Notes: a model not told the origin generated them from the sequence alone. Shown: positions 36,175 to 46,349, numbered from the stretch's first letter. The stretch is 64,000 bases of DNA from Candidatus Arcticimaribacter forsetii (GCF_910589745.1 NZ_OU342399.1:1054001-1118000); one strand, 5' to 3'. Numbers and translations are program-made.

Positions 36175-37233
36175 TTAATTTTTGCGTGCTCTACGTCTAG
36201 CTTTTCTTTGAGATTTCCCTGCTTTCTTTGCTTGTTTTTCGAGTGCTTTACGCTCTTTTTTTAATGCTTTTTCAACATCTTTAGAATCCTTAATTGCTTT
36301 TTCTTTATCTCTATGAAAATCTAATCGATAGGATATACCGGCGTTTATTGAGAATAGGGAAGGAGTATCTTTTGTATTGACACCAATGGTGCCTTCAATT
36401 TGAATATCATCTGTTAATAGGTAAGCAGCCCCTGTTCTAAAAATCTGATCCGTATATACATCACTTGAGAAGCCTTGATTTTCAATATAAACAGACCATA
36501 CAGGATTGAATGTATGGGTCAGTGTTAATATGTAAGAAATTTCGGGATAATCTGTTACTATTCTATTGTATGAAAAGTTAGTAACAAAAACCCAAGTTCC
36601 TAGAAAATGAGATTGAGTAGCAACCGTACCTCTATAACTAACAGAAGGTTCTTTTATTCCCCTCCCAAAAATATTTTGAAAGAAAATAGGTCTATGAATG
36701 AGGTCAAAAACATCTCCATAGGGATAAGGATTTTCATCACCATCGATATTGAAATTTGCACCTAGTGTTAATGAAACTGCAGGAATTAAGTCTCTGATTT
36801 TAAATTTATTATTAGCATCCCAGCTATATACATTGGTTTCTTGTTGTTTTTTGAAAGGATCATAAACTAGATATTTAACCCCAATAAAATTTCTTAAAAA
36901 GCCCTGTTGTTTGTAGGTTGGGTTTGGAGCCACAATTCTGCTGTTCAATTCTCCCATTAAATAGGTGCCCTCATAGGTTAACTCCAACTCCTCCTTAAGA
37001 AAACCCCATCTTAATGAAAAGAAACCAAGACTTCCATCCATTTTAGAATTATTATATCCAACATGTTTATAGGATCTGTATTCGGTACCAGCCTCAAACT
37101 GTATTACTCGGGTACCAACCGAAAAGGCTCCGATGGACTCACCTGGGCGATTGGAATTAATCTGATCAGTATATTGAGCTTGAATAAGATGACCTCCGAA
37201 AAATAGAAGTACTATAAGAATTCCAATACGCAT
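36175..37233 (-). CDS. MetA-pathway-of-phenol-degradation-like outer-membrane beta-barrel protein
   Basis: A 352-residue protein with a signal peptide (MRIGILIVLLFFGGHLIQAQ), then SNRPGESIGAFSVGTRVIQFEAGTEY, the N-terminal signature of the Phenol_MetA_deg family of outer-membrane barrels. The family name comes from a genetic neighbourhood and does not show phenol use here. A strongly basic tail (about 315-352, ending RKARRRARKN) follows the barrel, which is unusual for an outer-membrane protein and may contact nucleic acid, LPS or peptidoglycan. Co-transcribed with the GNAT-like gene. Confidence 0.75.
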   Translation of the reverse strand: MRIGILIVLLFFGGHLIQAQYTDQINSNRPGESIGAFSVGTRVIQFEAGTEYRSYKHVGYNNSKMDGSLGFFSLRWGFLKEELELTYEGTYLMGELNSRIVAPNPTYKQQGFLRNFIGVKYLVYDPFKKQQETNVYSWDANNKFKIRDLIPAVSLTLGANFNIDGDENPYPYGDVFDLIHRPIFFQNIFGRGIKEPSVSYRGTVATQSHFLGTWVFVTNFSYNRIVTDYPEISYILTLTHTFNPVWSVYIENQGFSSDVYTDQIFRTGAAYLLTDDIQIEGTIGVNTKDTPSLFSINAGISYRLDFHRDKEKAIKDSKDVEKALKKERKALEKQAKKAGKSQRKARRRARKN

Positions 37234-37349
37234 GTTTAATTTTTTATAGCAATATAAGTGCTTTTAGAGAATTAAACTATTTATTTTAGTTGACAAGATT
37301 GTAAATAAATCGCCTTAATTAGTTAAATTTGATTGATTAAATTTTTCTT

Positions 37350-37586
37350 TTGATAGAGTTCTTGTTGATATTTTTCGGATTAATTTACCTCCTAAGGAAG
37401 CTAGCTCCCTGGATATTGAAATATGTTCTGAATAGACTCTACAACAAAGTTGAACAGCAGGCTAAACAGCAGCAACAACAGCAACAACAGCAACAACAGC
37501 AAAATAACAAATCTACTAAATCCAATAAAACAAAAACTTCTTCAAGTAAAATCGGAGAGTATATTGACTATGAAGAAATTGAATGA
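37350..37586 (+). CDS. DUF4834 family protein with polyglutamine tract
   Basis: 78 residues from a TTG start at 37350 (MIEFLLIFFGLIYLLRKLAPW). One N-terminal membrane helix is followed by an amphipathic segment, a run of 11 glutamines and the conserved C-terminal motif KIGEYIDYEEIE that defines DUF4834. The Gln tract comes from alternating CAG/CAA codons at about 37465-37502. The end overlaps the YfhO start by 17 bases, giving translational coupling. Function unknown; the family is widespread in Bacteroidota and usually sits next to YfhO. Confidence 0.82.
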   Translation: MIEFLLIFFGLIYLLRKLAPWILKYVLNRLYNKVEQQAKQQQQQQQQQQQQNNKSTKSNKTKTSSSKIGEYIDYEEIE

Positions 37587-39996
37587 GTTAATTGAGCCTA
37601 AACAAATCTTTCCTCATCTAGCTGTTATAATTGGATTTGTACTTGTTTCACTGGCCCTTTTTTACCCTGTTTTACAAGGTAAAAAAATGTTACAATCGGA
37701 CATTCAACAGTACAAAGGCATGTCCAGGCAATTACAAGAAGCACGCGAAAACGGAGCGGAGTTATTTTGGATAGACAATGCATTTGGTGGTATGCCTACC
37801 TATCAACTTGGAGCAAAATATCCCTTTGATTTTTTAACTCCAATCCATAAGATTTTTCAGTTATTACCGCACCCAACATTTTTAGTGTTTCTATATTTAT
37901 TGGGTTGTTATTTGTTTTTACTCTCTATGCGAGTTCCAATGAAGTACGCAGTTTTTGGAGCTTTAGCTTATGGACTCTCTACTTATTTATTAATAATTAT
38001 TCAAGTGGGTCACAATACCAAAGCTCAAGCCTTAGGTTATTTGCCTTTTGTCTTAGCTGGGGTTCAATGGGTTTTTAGGAAAAAATATTTTTGGGGATTT
38101 GCATTCAGTACTTTTGCTATTGCATTACAAATAAGAGCAAATCATTACCAAATGACATATTACCTTTTGCTGTTTTTATTTGTATTTGGTTTTGTTCAGT
38201 TATGGAAGCATTATAAAGAAAATGAACTACCCGATTTATATAAAAAAGTTGGAGTTTTAGCTTTAGCTGGAATTTTAGCTTTGGGTTTAAATGCAACTTC
38301 TCTATTAGCGACTTCAGAATACACAAAGTTCAGTACGCGCGGGAAAAGTGAGTTAACCCAATCTGCCACTGGTGAGCCTATTGAACTTCGATCGGGTCTT
38401 TCTTATGATTATATTACTCAGTTTAGTTACGGTATTTTTGAAAGTCTAAACTTAATTGCACCTAGAATTCAAGGAGGTGGGTCAACTGAGAATTTAGGAA
38501 CTTCATCCGAAATTTATAAATCTTTAATACAATTAGGAGCCACTCGTCAACAAGCAAAAGGTTTTTCCGAAAACGTACCCACTTACTGGGGTGACCAGCC
38601 AATTTTAGAAGCTCCTGCATATGTTGGTGTTGTAGTTGTTTTCTTTGCTTTATTAGGTTTGTTTTTGGGTTGGTCTACAAATAAAAGATGGTTGTTTTAT
38701 GGAATCATACTTTCACTTTCACTCTCCTGGGGGAAAAACATACCTTTCTTAACTCAGTTTTTTATAGATTACATACCATTGTATAGTAAGTTTAGAGCTG
38801 TTTCTTCTATTCAAGTTATTTTGGAACTAGCTTTTCCAGCCCTTGCAACTTTTGGATTGTATGAGTTTTTTGAAGCTCAAAAAAACATTCAACTTCGAGT
38901 TTTAAAAAATACCATGATCAGCTTTTTCGGACTGGTAACTTTCTTGTTTTTGATTAAAGGAATGTTGTCTTTTGAAGGAGTTTCGGATGCATATTATTCA
39001 CAAGCAATAGGTCCTGATCTTATGCGCGAAGTATATAAAGCTAGAAAAGCTATTTATAACGAAGATCTAATTCGTGTTTTAATTTTCGTTTCTTTAACAG
39101 GAGTTCTTCTAGCTTTATATTCACTAAAAAAGTTAAAATCATCCTTTGCATTAATTATTATTGGTTTTTTACTTCTTGTAGACCTTGGTGGCGTTTCTAA
39201 CCGTTATTTAAATCGAGATTTATTCACCTCTAAATCTCGTTCTAATGTTGTATTTCCTCTTACGAGTTCAGATCAGGTAATTCTTCAAGATACTTCCCGC
39301 TATAGGGTTTATGAATCTGGAATGCGTTTAGCAGGAGCAAGAACTTCATATTTTCATAATGCTATTGGAGGTTATCATGGCGCAAAGCCGCGTCGTTATG
39401 AAGAAGTATTTGAAATGTTTGAAACCCTTCAGCGAGAAGAAATTTTAAATATTCTCAATGTTAAGTACGTCCTCTACGAAAGTGAAGAGGGGGAGTTGAA
39501 ACCATTAATCAATCCTGAAAACCTAGGGAATGCGTGGTTTATTGAAAATCTTAAGAAAACTAATACTCCTGACGAAACTTATCAAAGTCTTGCTACTATT
39601 GATTTTTCATCAACAGCAGTTAGTGAGTCAAATGAATTAAAATCACGTTCATCTTCTTACATAAAAGATTCTCTTGCTTCTATAAATTTGGTTAAAAATA
39701 GTCCTGGATACTTAAAGTATGAAAGTAACTCCTCTGAAGATTCATTTGTTGTGTTCTCTGAGATGTATTACCCTAAGGGGTGGTTTGCAAAAGTAGATGG
39801 AGTTTTACAACCTCATTTCTCAGTTAATTATATTCTTAGAGGAATGAATATTAAAAAAGGAAAACATACAATAGAGTTTACTTTTGACCCTCCAGTAGTT
39901 CATACAGGAGGTTTAATTCAATGTGTTAGTTTAGTAGTGTTTGTAATTTTAATAGGTTTTGGATTTAGAAATCAATTCAAAAACAGTACCTTTTAG
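37570..39996 (+). CDS. YfhO family membrane protein
   Basis: 808 residues from the ATG at 37570 (MKKLNELIEPKQIFPHLAVI). The longer frame upstream is a shadow over the DUF4834 poly-Gln repeat. Eleven to thirteen membrane helices with a large periplasmic loop (DNAFGGMPTYQLG) form a GT-C-like glycosyltransferase topology; the C-terminal region (about 600-780) is a soluble beta domain. In Firmicutes YfhO glycosylates teichoic acid. In Bacteroidota it is assumed to decorate surface glycans. A flippase gene follows 3 bases later, supporting a role in envelope polysaccharide. Confidence 0.88.
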   Translation: MKKLNELIEPKQIFPHLAVIIGFVLVSLALFYPVLQGKKMLQSDIQQYKGMSRQLQEARENGAELFWIDNAFGGMPTYQLGAKYPFDFLTPIHKIFQLLPHPTFLVFLYLLGCYLFLLSMRVPMKYAVFGALAYGLSTYLLIIIQVGHNTKAQALGYLPFVLAGVQWVFRKKYFWGFAFSTFAIALQIRANHYQMTYYLLLFLFVFGFVQLWKHYKENELPDLYKKVGVLALAGILALGLNATSLLATSEYTKFSTRGKSELTQSATGEPIELRSGLSYDYITQFSYGIFESLNLIAPRIQGGGSTENLGTSSEIYKSLIQLGATRQQAKGFSENVPTYWGDQPILEAPAYVGVVVVFFALLGLFLGWSTNKRWLFYGIILSLSLSWGKNIPFLTQFFIDYIPLYSKFRAVSSIQVILELAFPALATFGLYEFFEAQKNIQLRVLKNTMISFFGLVTFLFLIKGMLSFEGVSDAYYSQAIGPDLMREVYKARKAIYNEDLIRVLIFVSLTGVLLALYSLKKLKSSFALIIIGFLLLVDLGGVSNRYLNRDLFTSKSRSNVVFPLTSSDQVILQDTSRYRVYESGMRLAGARTSYFHNAIGGYHGAKPRRYEEVFEMFETLQREEILNILNVKYVLYESEEGELKPLINPENLGNAWFIENLKKTNTPDETYQSLATIDFSSTAVSESNELKSRSSSYIKDSLASINLVKNSPGYLKYESNSSEDSFVVFSEMYYPKGWFAKVDGVLQPHFSVNYILRGMNIKKGKHTIEFTFDPPVVHTGGLIQCVSLVVFVILIGFGFRNQFKNSTF

Positions 39997-39999
39997 TTT

Positions 40000-41466
40000 A
40001 TGGGGATCATTGCACGTCAATCTTTTTATAATGTTCTGAGTATCTTATTTGCTTTCGCTTTAGGTGGACTCAATACAATTGTGTTTTATCCTAGAATTAT
40101 GGGTCCTGAGTTTCATGGACTCCTAGTTGCTATGTTGGCAAACTCGAATATTATCCAGCCTATTTTCTCATACGGTATTCAGTTTTCTATTATTAAGTTC
40201 TATTCTGCCTGTAAAACAAAAAAAGAGCAAGACAACCTGCTCGTCTTTTCTGTTTTGTTACCTTTATTAGTCATTTTACCCCTAATTGTCTCAGTATACC
40301 AATTTGAATTTATTTCAAATTATTTCTTTAAAGAAGATTCTCCTGCTCGTAGTTTTTTATATTTAATTTTTAGTGTCGCCATTGCAACAGCATATTTTGA
40401 GGTTTTTTATAGCTGGCTTAGAATCCAAAAAAAGACGGTATTAGGTAATTTCTTAAAAGAGGTTTATCAGCGTATAATGATTATCGTTTTACTTAGTTTT
40501 TATTTCTTAGGGTGGTTTGGTTTTGATGGTTTTGTAATCGCTTTGATTGTTGGGTATTACCTCCGTTTATTGTTGATTGTTTCCTACGCATTGTGGGTGT
40601 ATAGCCCTACTATTAATTGGGAATTACCAACTAATACAAAGGTTGTACTTCGATATTGTAGCTATATTTTTTTAACGGGTTTCTCAGCGAGTATTATTTT
40701 GGATTTAGATAAATCCATGATTGAACAAATTCTTAAACCAGAATATGTTTCATTCTATACCGTTGCTATTTTTATTGCAGCAGTTATTGACGCTCCTTCC
40801 AGGGCAATGGTTCAAATTGTTAGTCCTTTGGTAGCAGAAGCAATCAATTCAGATAATAAAAACCGTTTAGAACAGCTTTTGAAGAAAAGCTCTCTTAATT
40901 TATTTTTTGTTTCCGGTTTGTTATTTGTTTTGATTACGACCAATTTGGATGATATTTATAGATTGATCCAATTTTTGAATAAAGAAAATGGCTATGCTGC
41001 TGGTCTTCCGATTATTCTATTAATTTCTATTACAAAATTATTTTCAGCTTCTTTGGGATGTTTAAATAATATCATAACCAATTCTGAGTATTACCGTTAT
41101 TTACTATTATTCTCTTTGGGAGCAGCTTCCCTTGCTGTTGTTTTAAATATAAAATTCATTACTACCTATGGTTTTATTGGTGCAGCAATGGCTACACTTG
41201 TAGTTGTAATTATTTTTAACCTTCTAAAAGTCTTTTTAGTTTACTACAAATTAAAAATACAGCCTTTTACTCAAAAGTCATTTTGGGTATTGATCTTAAT
41301 TGCCACTTTATATTTCATTTTTGAAAATTTAATTTTACCAATAGAACCTTTGTTTTCAATAGTTGCAAAATCTTCATTAATAACTATTTTGTATCTAGCG
41401 ATTAGCTATTTTCTCAAATTTTCGGAAGAGGTAAATGCCTTTATAAATCGGTTTATAAAAAAATAA
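40000..41466 (+). CDS. oligosaccharide flippase / polysaccharide biosynthesis protein (Wzx-like)
   Basis: A 488-residue integral membrane protein with about 14 hydrophobic segments spread evenly over its length, starting GIIARQSFYNVLSILFAFALGGLNTIVFYPRI. This is the MATE/MVF-like Polysacc_synt fold that flips lipid-linked glycans across the inner membrane. It starts 3 bases after YfhO, so the two probably act on the same glycan. No polymerase or glycosyltransferase cluster is adjacent. Confidence 0.88.
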   Translation: MGIIARQSFYNVLSILFAFALGGLNTIVFYPRIMGPEFHGLLVAMLANSNIIQPIFSYGIQFSIIKFYSACKTKKEQDNLLVFSVLLPLLVILPLIVSVYQFEFISNYFFKEDSPARSFLYLIFSVAIATAYFEVFYSWLRIQKKTVLGNFLKEVYQRIMIIVLLSFYFLGWFGFDGFVIALIVGYYLRLLLIVSYALWVYSPTINWELPTNTKVVLRYCSYIFLTGFSASIILDLDKSMIEQILKPEYVSFYTVAIFIAAVIDAPSRAMVQIVSPLVAEAINSDNKNRLEQLLKKSSLNLFFVSGLLFVLITTNLDDIYRLIQFLNKENGYAAGLPIILLISITKLFSASLGCLNNIITNSEYYRYLLLFSLGAASLAVVLNIKFITTYGFIGAAMATLVVVIIFNLLKVFLVYYKLKIQPFTQKSFWVLILIATLYFIFENLILPIEPLFSIVAKSSLITILYLAISYFLKFSEEVNAFINRFIKK

Positions 41467-41494
41467 TAGCCTGCAGGTTGTAGCTACAGGCTAT
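41466..41494 (-). terminator. intrinsic terminator after uvrA
   Basis: Perfect stem ATAGCCTG (41466-41473) and CAGGCTAT (41487-41494) with a 13-base loop. On the minus strand it is followed by TATTTTTTTAT. It lies about 105 bases beyond the uvrA stop and directly abuts the flippase stop, so it probably serves uvrA. Confidence 0.7.
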
Positions 41495-41600
41495 CAAAAC
41501 AAAATCATTAAACCATTAACTAATTATGATGTGGAATTAGATATTAACATATCAACAATTAATGTGCCAAACTAAACACAAGTTTGTAAAACACTGTTTA

Positions 41601-44384
41601 TTAGTCTTTTATTTTTTTTCGTAAATAACTTCCTGTGAAAGATTCTTTTATTTTGATAATTTCTTCTGGAGTTCCTTCCGCTAAAAGCAGACCTCCTTTT
41701 TTACCACCTTCAGGACCAAGATCTACGATATGATCTGCACATTTAATTAAATCAATGTTGTGTTCGACAACAATCAGAGAATGCCCTTTTTCTAAGAGTG
41801 CTTCAAAGGAGGTTAGTAATTTTTTAATATCATGAAAATGTAAGCCTGTAGTTGGTTCATCAAAAATGAAAAGTATTTTATCTCTGTGATCTCCTTTGCC
41901 TATAAAGGAAGCTAATTTAATTCTTTGGGCTTCTCCTCCTGAGAGAGTAGCAGAGGATTGGCCTAATGAAACATATCCAAGCCCTACTTTTTGAAGTGGG
42001 GCAAGTTTTTTAACTAGTTTATGCTGTTTGTTTTCTTCAAAAAACGAAATCGCATCGTCTACTGTTAATTCTAATATATTATCAATCGATTTCCCTTCAA
42101 ACTGAACCTCTAGCACTTCTTTTTTAAATCGTTTCCCTTTACAAGCTTCACATTGTAGAACTACATCGGCCATAAACTGCATTTCTATGGTGACTGTTCC
42201 TTCTCCTTTACAAGCCTCACATCGACCTCCATCAACATTGAATGAAAAGTGTTTAGCCTGATAGTTTCTCATTTTAGAGAGCGAAAGACTTGCAAATAAA
42301 GAACGAATATCGTCGTATGCTTTTATGTAGGTTACAGGATTTGATCTAGAGGATCGACCAATTGGATTTTGATCAATAAATTCTACATGTTTAATGGATT
42401 CATAATTACCTTCTAAGCCGTTAAACTGACCTGGTTTTTCTACAAACACTCCAAGTTCTCTTTGAAGAGCTGGGTAAAGAATTTTCTTTACTAATGTACT
42501 TTTCCCACTTCCTGAAACTCCGGTGACTACCGTCATTGAATTTAATGGAAAAGTAGCGGTAATGTTTTGAAGATTATTTTCTCGAGCCCCAACCACAACT
42601 AACTTCTCATTACTTTTTCTTCTTACTTTTGGAACTTCAATTTCCAGTTTTCCAGTAAGATACTGGCTAGTTAGGGAGTTAGATTTTAAAATCTCTTTCA
42701 TTGTTCCTTGAGCAACTACTTGTCCACCCAATGTTCCTGCTTCTGGTCCCATATCAATTATGCAGTCTGATGCTTGCATTATTTCCTCATCATGTTCAAC
42801 TACAAGAACAGTATTTCCAAGGTCGCGAAGTTTCTTAAGTATGTTTATTAAACGTTCGTTATCTATTGAATGTAGTCCAATGCTAGGTTCGTCTAATATG
42901 TACATGGATCCAACTAAACTACTTCCCAGAGAAGTAGCAAGATTAATTCTTTGAGATTCCCCTCCAGAAAGCGAATTTGATTTTCTATTTAAGGTTAAAT
43001 ACCCTAATCCTACATCTTTTATGAAGTTTAATCTGCTTTTTATTTCTATCAATAAACGATCGGCAACTTCTTGCTGTTGTTTGCTTAATTTTATGGAATT
43101 AAAAAATTCCAATAAGTCATCTAAAGGTTCATTTACAAGATCCAATAAGCTTTTACCATTGATTTTTACATAGGACGCTTCAGTTTTTAATCGTGCTCCC
43201 TCACAACCAGTACATTTTGTTTTTCCTCGGTAACGAGAAAGAAGTACACGATTTTGAATTTTATAGTTTTTAGCTTCAATTTTACTAAAGAAATCATTCA
43301 GTCCTGTGAAATATGAATTCCCTTTCCATAGCAAGTCTTTGTGCTTTTCGTCTAATTGAAAATAAGGTTTGTGTATTGGAAAATCAAAACGATATGCGTT
43401 GTTAATTAGATCGTCATAATATTTTTTCATGGAGGGTCCTTTCCAGGGCGCAATTGCTTCTTCAAAAACAGAAAGTCCCGTGTTCGGAATCACTAGCTCT
43501 GGATCAACTCCAATTATATCTCCATAACCCTCACAAACGGAACAAGCTCCGAAAGGATTATTGAAGCTGAATAAGTGTACGTTAGGAGTTGTAAATTGTA
43601 TCCCATCAGCCTCAAAATTATTAGAAAAACTTTTACGTTCTTCACCCTCAATTGAAACAATAGAACAGCAACCATTTCCTTCAAAAAAGGCAATTTCTAT
43701 AGCGTCTGATAGTCTATTTTTAAAATCGTCATCTTTTTTTAAAATAATACGATCAATAACAAGCTCAAATTCTTCAGGTGGATTCTCTGCTACATCATCC
43801 AGTCTGAGCATTTTTCCGTCGGAATAAATTCTTGCAAATCCTTGTTGAATCAGAATTTTAACAACTTCTTTTTGACTTCTTTTTTTTGTATTTGCTACGG
43901 TAGTTAATAGAAGTAATTTTTTGTTTTCTTCAAGACTAAAAACATAATCAACTACATCGGTAGTGGTATCTTTTTTTACAATAGTATTCGAAATAGGAGA
44001 GTAGGTAACACCGATTCGAGCATAAAGAAGTTTTAGGTAATCATAAATTTCTGTTTTGGTTCCAACAGTAGATCTTGGGTTGGAGGAATTTACTTTTTGC
44101 TCAACAGCAATCGCTGGGGATATTCCAATAATTTGATCAACTTTAGGTTTGTTTAGTCTTCCCATAAATTGACGCGCATAAGAAGATAAACTTTCTACAT
44201 AACGGCGTTGTCCTTCTGCATATAGCGTGTCAAATGCGAGCGATGACTTTCCAGAACCCGAGAGTCCCGTTATTACAGTAAGTTTATTTCTTTCTAGAGC
44301 AACATCAACATTTTTCAGGTTGTGTAACTGAGCTCCTAATATAATTATATGATCTTTTGGATCTAGTTTTCTAAGGTCTTGCAT
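41601..44384 (-). CDS. uvrA: excinuclease ABC subunit A
   Basis: 927 residues from the ATG at 44384 ([26 protein letters not shown]); an in-frame upstream start would add 13 residues that do not fit the family. It is the damage-recognition ATPase of nucleotide excision repair. It has two ABC modules: [20 protein letters not shown] with [14 protein letters not shown], and [15 protein letters not shown] with [14 protein letters not shown]. Zinc modules are [17 protein letters not shown] and [10 protein letters not shown]...CEACKGKRF. Standard length and complete. Confidence 0.97.
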   Translation of the reverse strand: MQDLRKLDPKDHIIILGAQLHNLKNVDVALERNKLTVITGLSGSGKSSLAFDTLYAEGQRRYVESLSSYARQFMGRLNKPKVDQIIGISPAIAVEQKVNSSNPRSTVGTKTEIYDYLKLLYARIGVTYSPISNTIVKKDTTTDVVDYVFSLEENKKLLLLTTVANTKKRSQKEVVKILIQQGFARIYSDGKMLRLDDVAENPPEEFELVIDRIILKKDDDFKNRLSDAIEIAFFEGNGCCSIVSIEGEERKSFSNNFEADGIQFTTPNVHLFSFNNPFGACSVCEGYGDIIGVDPELVIPNTGLSVFEEAIAPWKGPSMKKYYDDLINNAYRFDFPIHKPYFQLDEKHKDLLWKGNSYFTGLNDFFSKIEAKNYKIQNRVLLSRYRGKTKCTGCEGARLKTEASYVKINGKSLLDLVNEPLDDLLEFFNSIKLSKQQQEVADRLLIEIKSRLNFIKDVGLGYLTLNRKSNSLSGGESQRINLATSLGSSLVGSMYILDEPSIGLHSIDNERLINILKKLRDLGNTVLVVEHDEEIMQASDCIIDMGPEAGTLGGQVVAQGTMKEILKSNSLTSQYLTGKLEIEVPKVRRKSNEKLVVVGARENNLQNITATFPLNSMTVVTGVSGSGKSTLVKKILYPALQRELGVFVEKPGQFNGLEGNYESIKHVEFIDQNPIGRSSRSNPVTYIKAYDDIRSLFASLSLSKMRNYQAKHFSFNVDGGRCEACKGEGTVTIEMQFMADVVLQCEACKGKRFKKEVLEVQFEGKSIDNILELTVDDAISFFEENKQHKLVKKLAPLQKVGLGYVSLGQSSATLSGGEAQRIKLASFIGKGDHRDKILFIFDEPTTGLHFHDIKKLLTSFEALLEKGHSLIVVEHNIDLIKCADHIVDLGPEGGKKGGLLLAEGTPEEIIKIKESFTGSYLRKKIKD

Positions 44385-44471
44385 ACTAAAAATGAAGATT
44401 GAAAGATACAACTTATCTCTCAATTTTTCACTCAGGAATTACTTATGTTATGAGTAATATTTAAATATAGT

Positions 44472-44708
44472 TTAGTTTCTTAAATCTAGATTTCTTAAGT
44501 ATAGTTCTTCAACTTTAGTTCTTGCCCAAGGGGTTCTTCTTAGAAATTTCAAACTTGACTTTATCGTTGGGTCGTGTGTGAAGCATCGAATTGATATTTT
44601 TTTTCCTAGTTCCTCAAAACCATAAATTTCTACCAGATGGTTTAGAATATCTGCTAATTTAACACCATGTAAAGGATTATTTATTTGTCGTTTAGGTTTG
44701 TGGTCCAT
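44472..44708 (-). CDS. VF530 family (DUF2132) DNA-binding protein
   Basis: A 78-residue protein with the full family pattern: [33 protein letters not shown] and [20 protein letters not shown]. Family members are small helical proteins with structural evidence for DNA binding, with unknown role. It lies 87 bases upstream of uvrA on the same strand and could share its transcript. Length matches the family. Confidence 0.9.
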   Translation of the reverse strand: MDHKPKRQINNPLHGVKLADILNHLVEIYGFEELGKKISIRCFTHDPTIKSSLKFLRRTPWARTKVEELYLRNLDLRN

Positions 44709-44906
44709 TCTTAAATATTAATTCATACAATTATAATACTAAACTTGAAATTACCTTTGTAATCAATCAAATAATAACGAAAACAGTTTTGAATTATTGT
44801 TGAGTAAAATAAAAATACTATATTTGATGTATTAAAATATATGCATATACAACAACTCTACTTTTAAATTTATCGAAAACCAACTCCCTTTGGGTGTTTA
44901 AAAGTA

Positions 44907-45503
44907 ATGTGTATGTCAGTTTCCCTCACAAAAGAAAAAGATAGTGTCTTAGTTAAAGCATATATAGATGGATGTGAACGTTCTCTTGCAGTCTTGATTG
45001 AGCGTCACAAATTAAAGATTTATAACTTCATCAATTCTAAAGTCGCTGACCGAGATATTTCGGAGGATATTTTTCAAGATACTTTTATTAAAGTAATTAA
45101 AACTCTTAGAAAAGGTTCCTATCATGAAGAAGGTAAATTCCTTCCCTGGGTGATGCGGATTTCTCATAATCTAATTATTGATCATTTTAGAAAAAGTAAT
45201 CGTATTCCAATTTTTGAGAGTAAAGATGAATTTGATATATTTCAGATTATAGGAGATGATGCTCCCAATATCGAAAGCAATATGATTGATAAACAAGTTG
45301 TTGAAGACTTGAAAAAGTTAATTGTAGAGCTCCCGGAAGACCAAAGAGAGGTTTTAACAATGCGTTTATACAAAGACATGAGCTTTAAAGAAATTGCAGA
45401 AGTTACAGGGGTTAGCATTAATACTGCTCTAGGAAGAATGCGTTATGCAGTAATTAATATCCGAAAGTTAATTGAGGAGCATCAAATTGTTTTGTCTGCT
45501 TAA
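44907..45503 (+). CDS. RNA polymerase ECF-type sigma factor
   Basis: A 198-residue sigma-70 family protein. Region 2 is LIERHKLKIYNFINSKVADRDISEDIFQDTFIKVIKTLRKG...FLPWVMRISHNLIIDHFRK, and region 4 is ELPEDQREVLTMRLYKDMSFKEIAEVTGVSINTALGRMRYAVINIRK. No anti-sigma gene of the usual membrane type follows; a 47-residue ORF does. A TACCTTTG -7 candidate at 44752-44759 implies a leader of about 140 bases. Target promoters are not evident from the window. Confidence 0.93.
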   Translation: MCMSVSLTKEKDSVLVKAYIDGCERSLAVLIERHKLKIYNFINSKVADRDISEDIFQDTFIKVIKTLRKGSYHEEGKFLPWVMRISHNLIIDHFRKSNRIPIFESKDEFDIFQIIGDDAPNIESNMIDKQVVEDLKKLIVELPEDQREVLTMRLYKDMSFKEIAEVTGVSINTALGRMRYAVINIRKLIEEHQIVLSA

Positions 45504-45554
45504 CATATACTATTTTAATTTTTTTTTCGTTTTGTATAAGTAAGCTAAACTTAT

Positions 45555-45698
45555 ATGGAAGAAAACTACTCAAAAAATTTACCTAATAAAAACACAGAAG
45601 GTCCAAGCGATCTTACGATTAAGCGTATTCTAGCGTTCTCTAAAGCAATGAATACATTCAGTTCTGAAAAGAAAATAAATAACACCAAGAAGTTGTAA
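45555..45698 (+). CDS. 47-residue protein encoded after the sigma factor
   Basis: ORF MEENYSKNLPNKNTEGPSDL-TIKRILAFSKAMNTFSSEKK..., with ATG at 45555 and TAA at 45696. It is hydrophilic and helix-forming with a PSDLTIKRILAFSKAM core that looks conserved among flavobacterial small proteins located after this sigma gene, by recollection. The position 51 bases downstream of the sigma stop suggests co-transcription and perhaps a regulatory role. It ends immediately before the convergent endonuclease III gene. Confidence 0.6.
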   Translation: MEENYSKNLPNKNTEGPSDLTIKRILAFSKAMNTFSSEKKINNTKKL

Positions 45699-46349
45699 TT
45701 ATTTTTTTCGGATAGAATCTAGTACTGTTTTTCTACCGATAGTTTTAGTAATTATATCTTTTTCAATATCCCAACCTCGAGCCGGAGAATATTCTCTTCC
45801 ATACCAAATTATTTGAAGATGTAAATCATTCCATTTTTCTTTTGGAAATAACCTTTTAGCATCTTTTTCCGTCTGGATTACATTAGTTCCCTTTGTAAAT
45901 CCCCAACGATAAAGGAGTCTGTGAATATGGGTATCTACAGGGAAAGCCGGAATCCCAAAAGCCTGGGACAAAACAACACCTGCTGTTTTATGTCCTACTG
46001 CTGGAAGTTCTTCAAGCGCTTCAAAGCTTTGTGGTACTTTCCCTTCATGTTTTTCTAGAAGAATATGCGATAAACCATGAATTCCTTTTGATTTCATAGG
46101 AGATAATCCCACAGGTTTAATTATTTCACGAATCTCTTCAACCGATAACTTGATCATTTCTTGTGGTGTACTTGCCCGAGCAAATAATAATGGAGTAATT
46201 TTATTTACCCGAACATCGGTGCTCTGTGCTGATAAAAGAACTGCAATTAATAGGGTGTACGGATCTTTATGATCAAGCGGTATTGGGATTTCTGGATATA
46301 AATCTTCAAGTGTTTCAATTACAAAGTTTACTTTCTCTTTTTTAGTCAT
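45699..46349 (-). CDS. nth: endonuclease III-like DNA glycosylase without Fe-S cluster
   Basis: A 216-residue HhH-GPD glycosylase/AP lyase for oxidised pyrimidines. The HhH motif is LEELPAVGHKTAGVVL with the catalytic lysine in GHKTA, and the catalytic aspartate is in FPVDTHIHRLLYRWG. The C-terminal Cys-x6-Cys-x2-Cys-x5-Cys cluster of E. coli Nth is missing; the protein has no cysteine at all, and the region reads WYGREYSPARGWDIEKDIITKTIG. This cluster-less form is a known variant in flavobacteria to my recollection, and the active site is intact. Confidence 0.9.
   Translation of the reverse strand: MTKKEKVNFVIETLEDLYPEIPIPLDHKDPYTLLIAVLLSAQSTDVRVNKITPLLFARASTPQEMIKLSVEEIREIIKPVGLSPMKSKGIHGLSHILLEKHEGKVPQSFEALEELPAVGHKTAGVVLSQAFGIPAFPVDTHIHRLLYRWGFTKGTNVIQTEKDAKRLFPKEKWNDLHLQIIWYGREYSPARGWDIEKDIITKTIGRKTVLDSIRKK

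Noticed and set aside
36175-37233. Phenol degradation function
   Set aside because: The family name derives from a neighbourhood in other bacteria; nothing here points to aromatic degradation.
37450-37569. N-terminal extension of YfhO rich in Asn/Ser
   Set aside because: It is the poly-Gln repeat of the upstream gene read in another frame; the conserved protein starts at the ATG at 37570.
43561-43827. Plus-strand ORFs within uvrA and other long genes
   Set aside because: Antisense shadows of strongly conserved genes with no features of their own.
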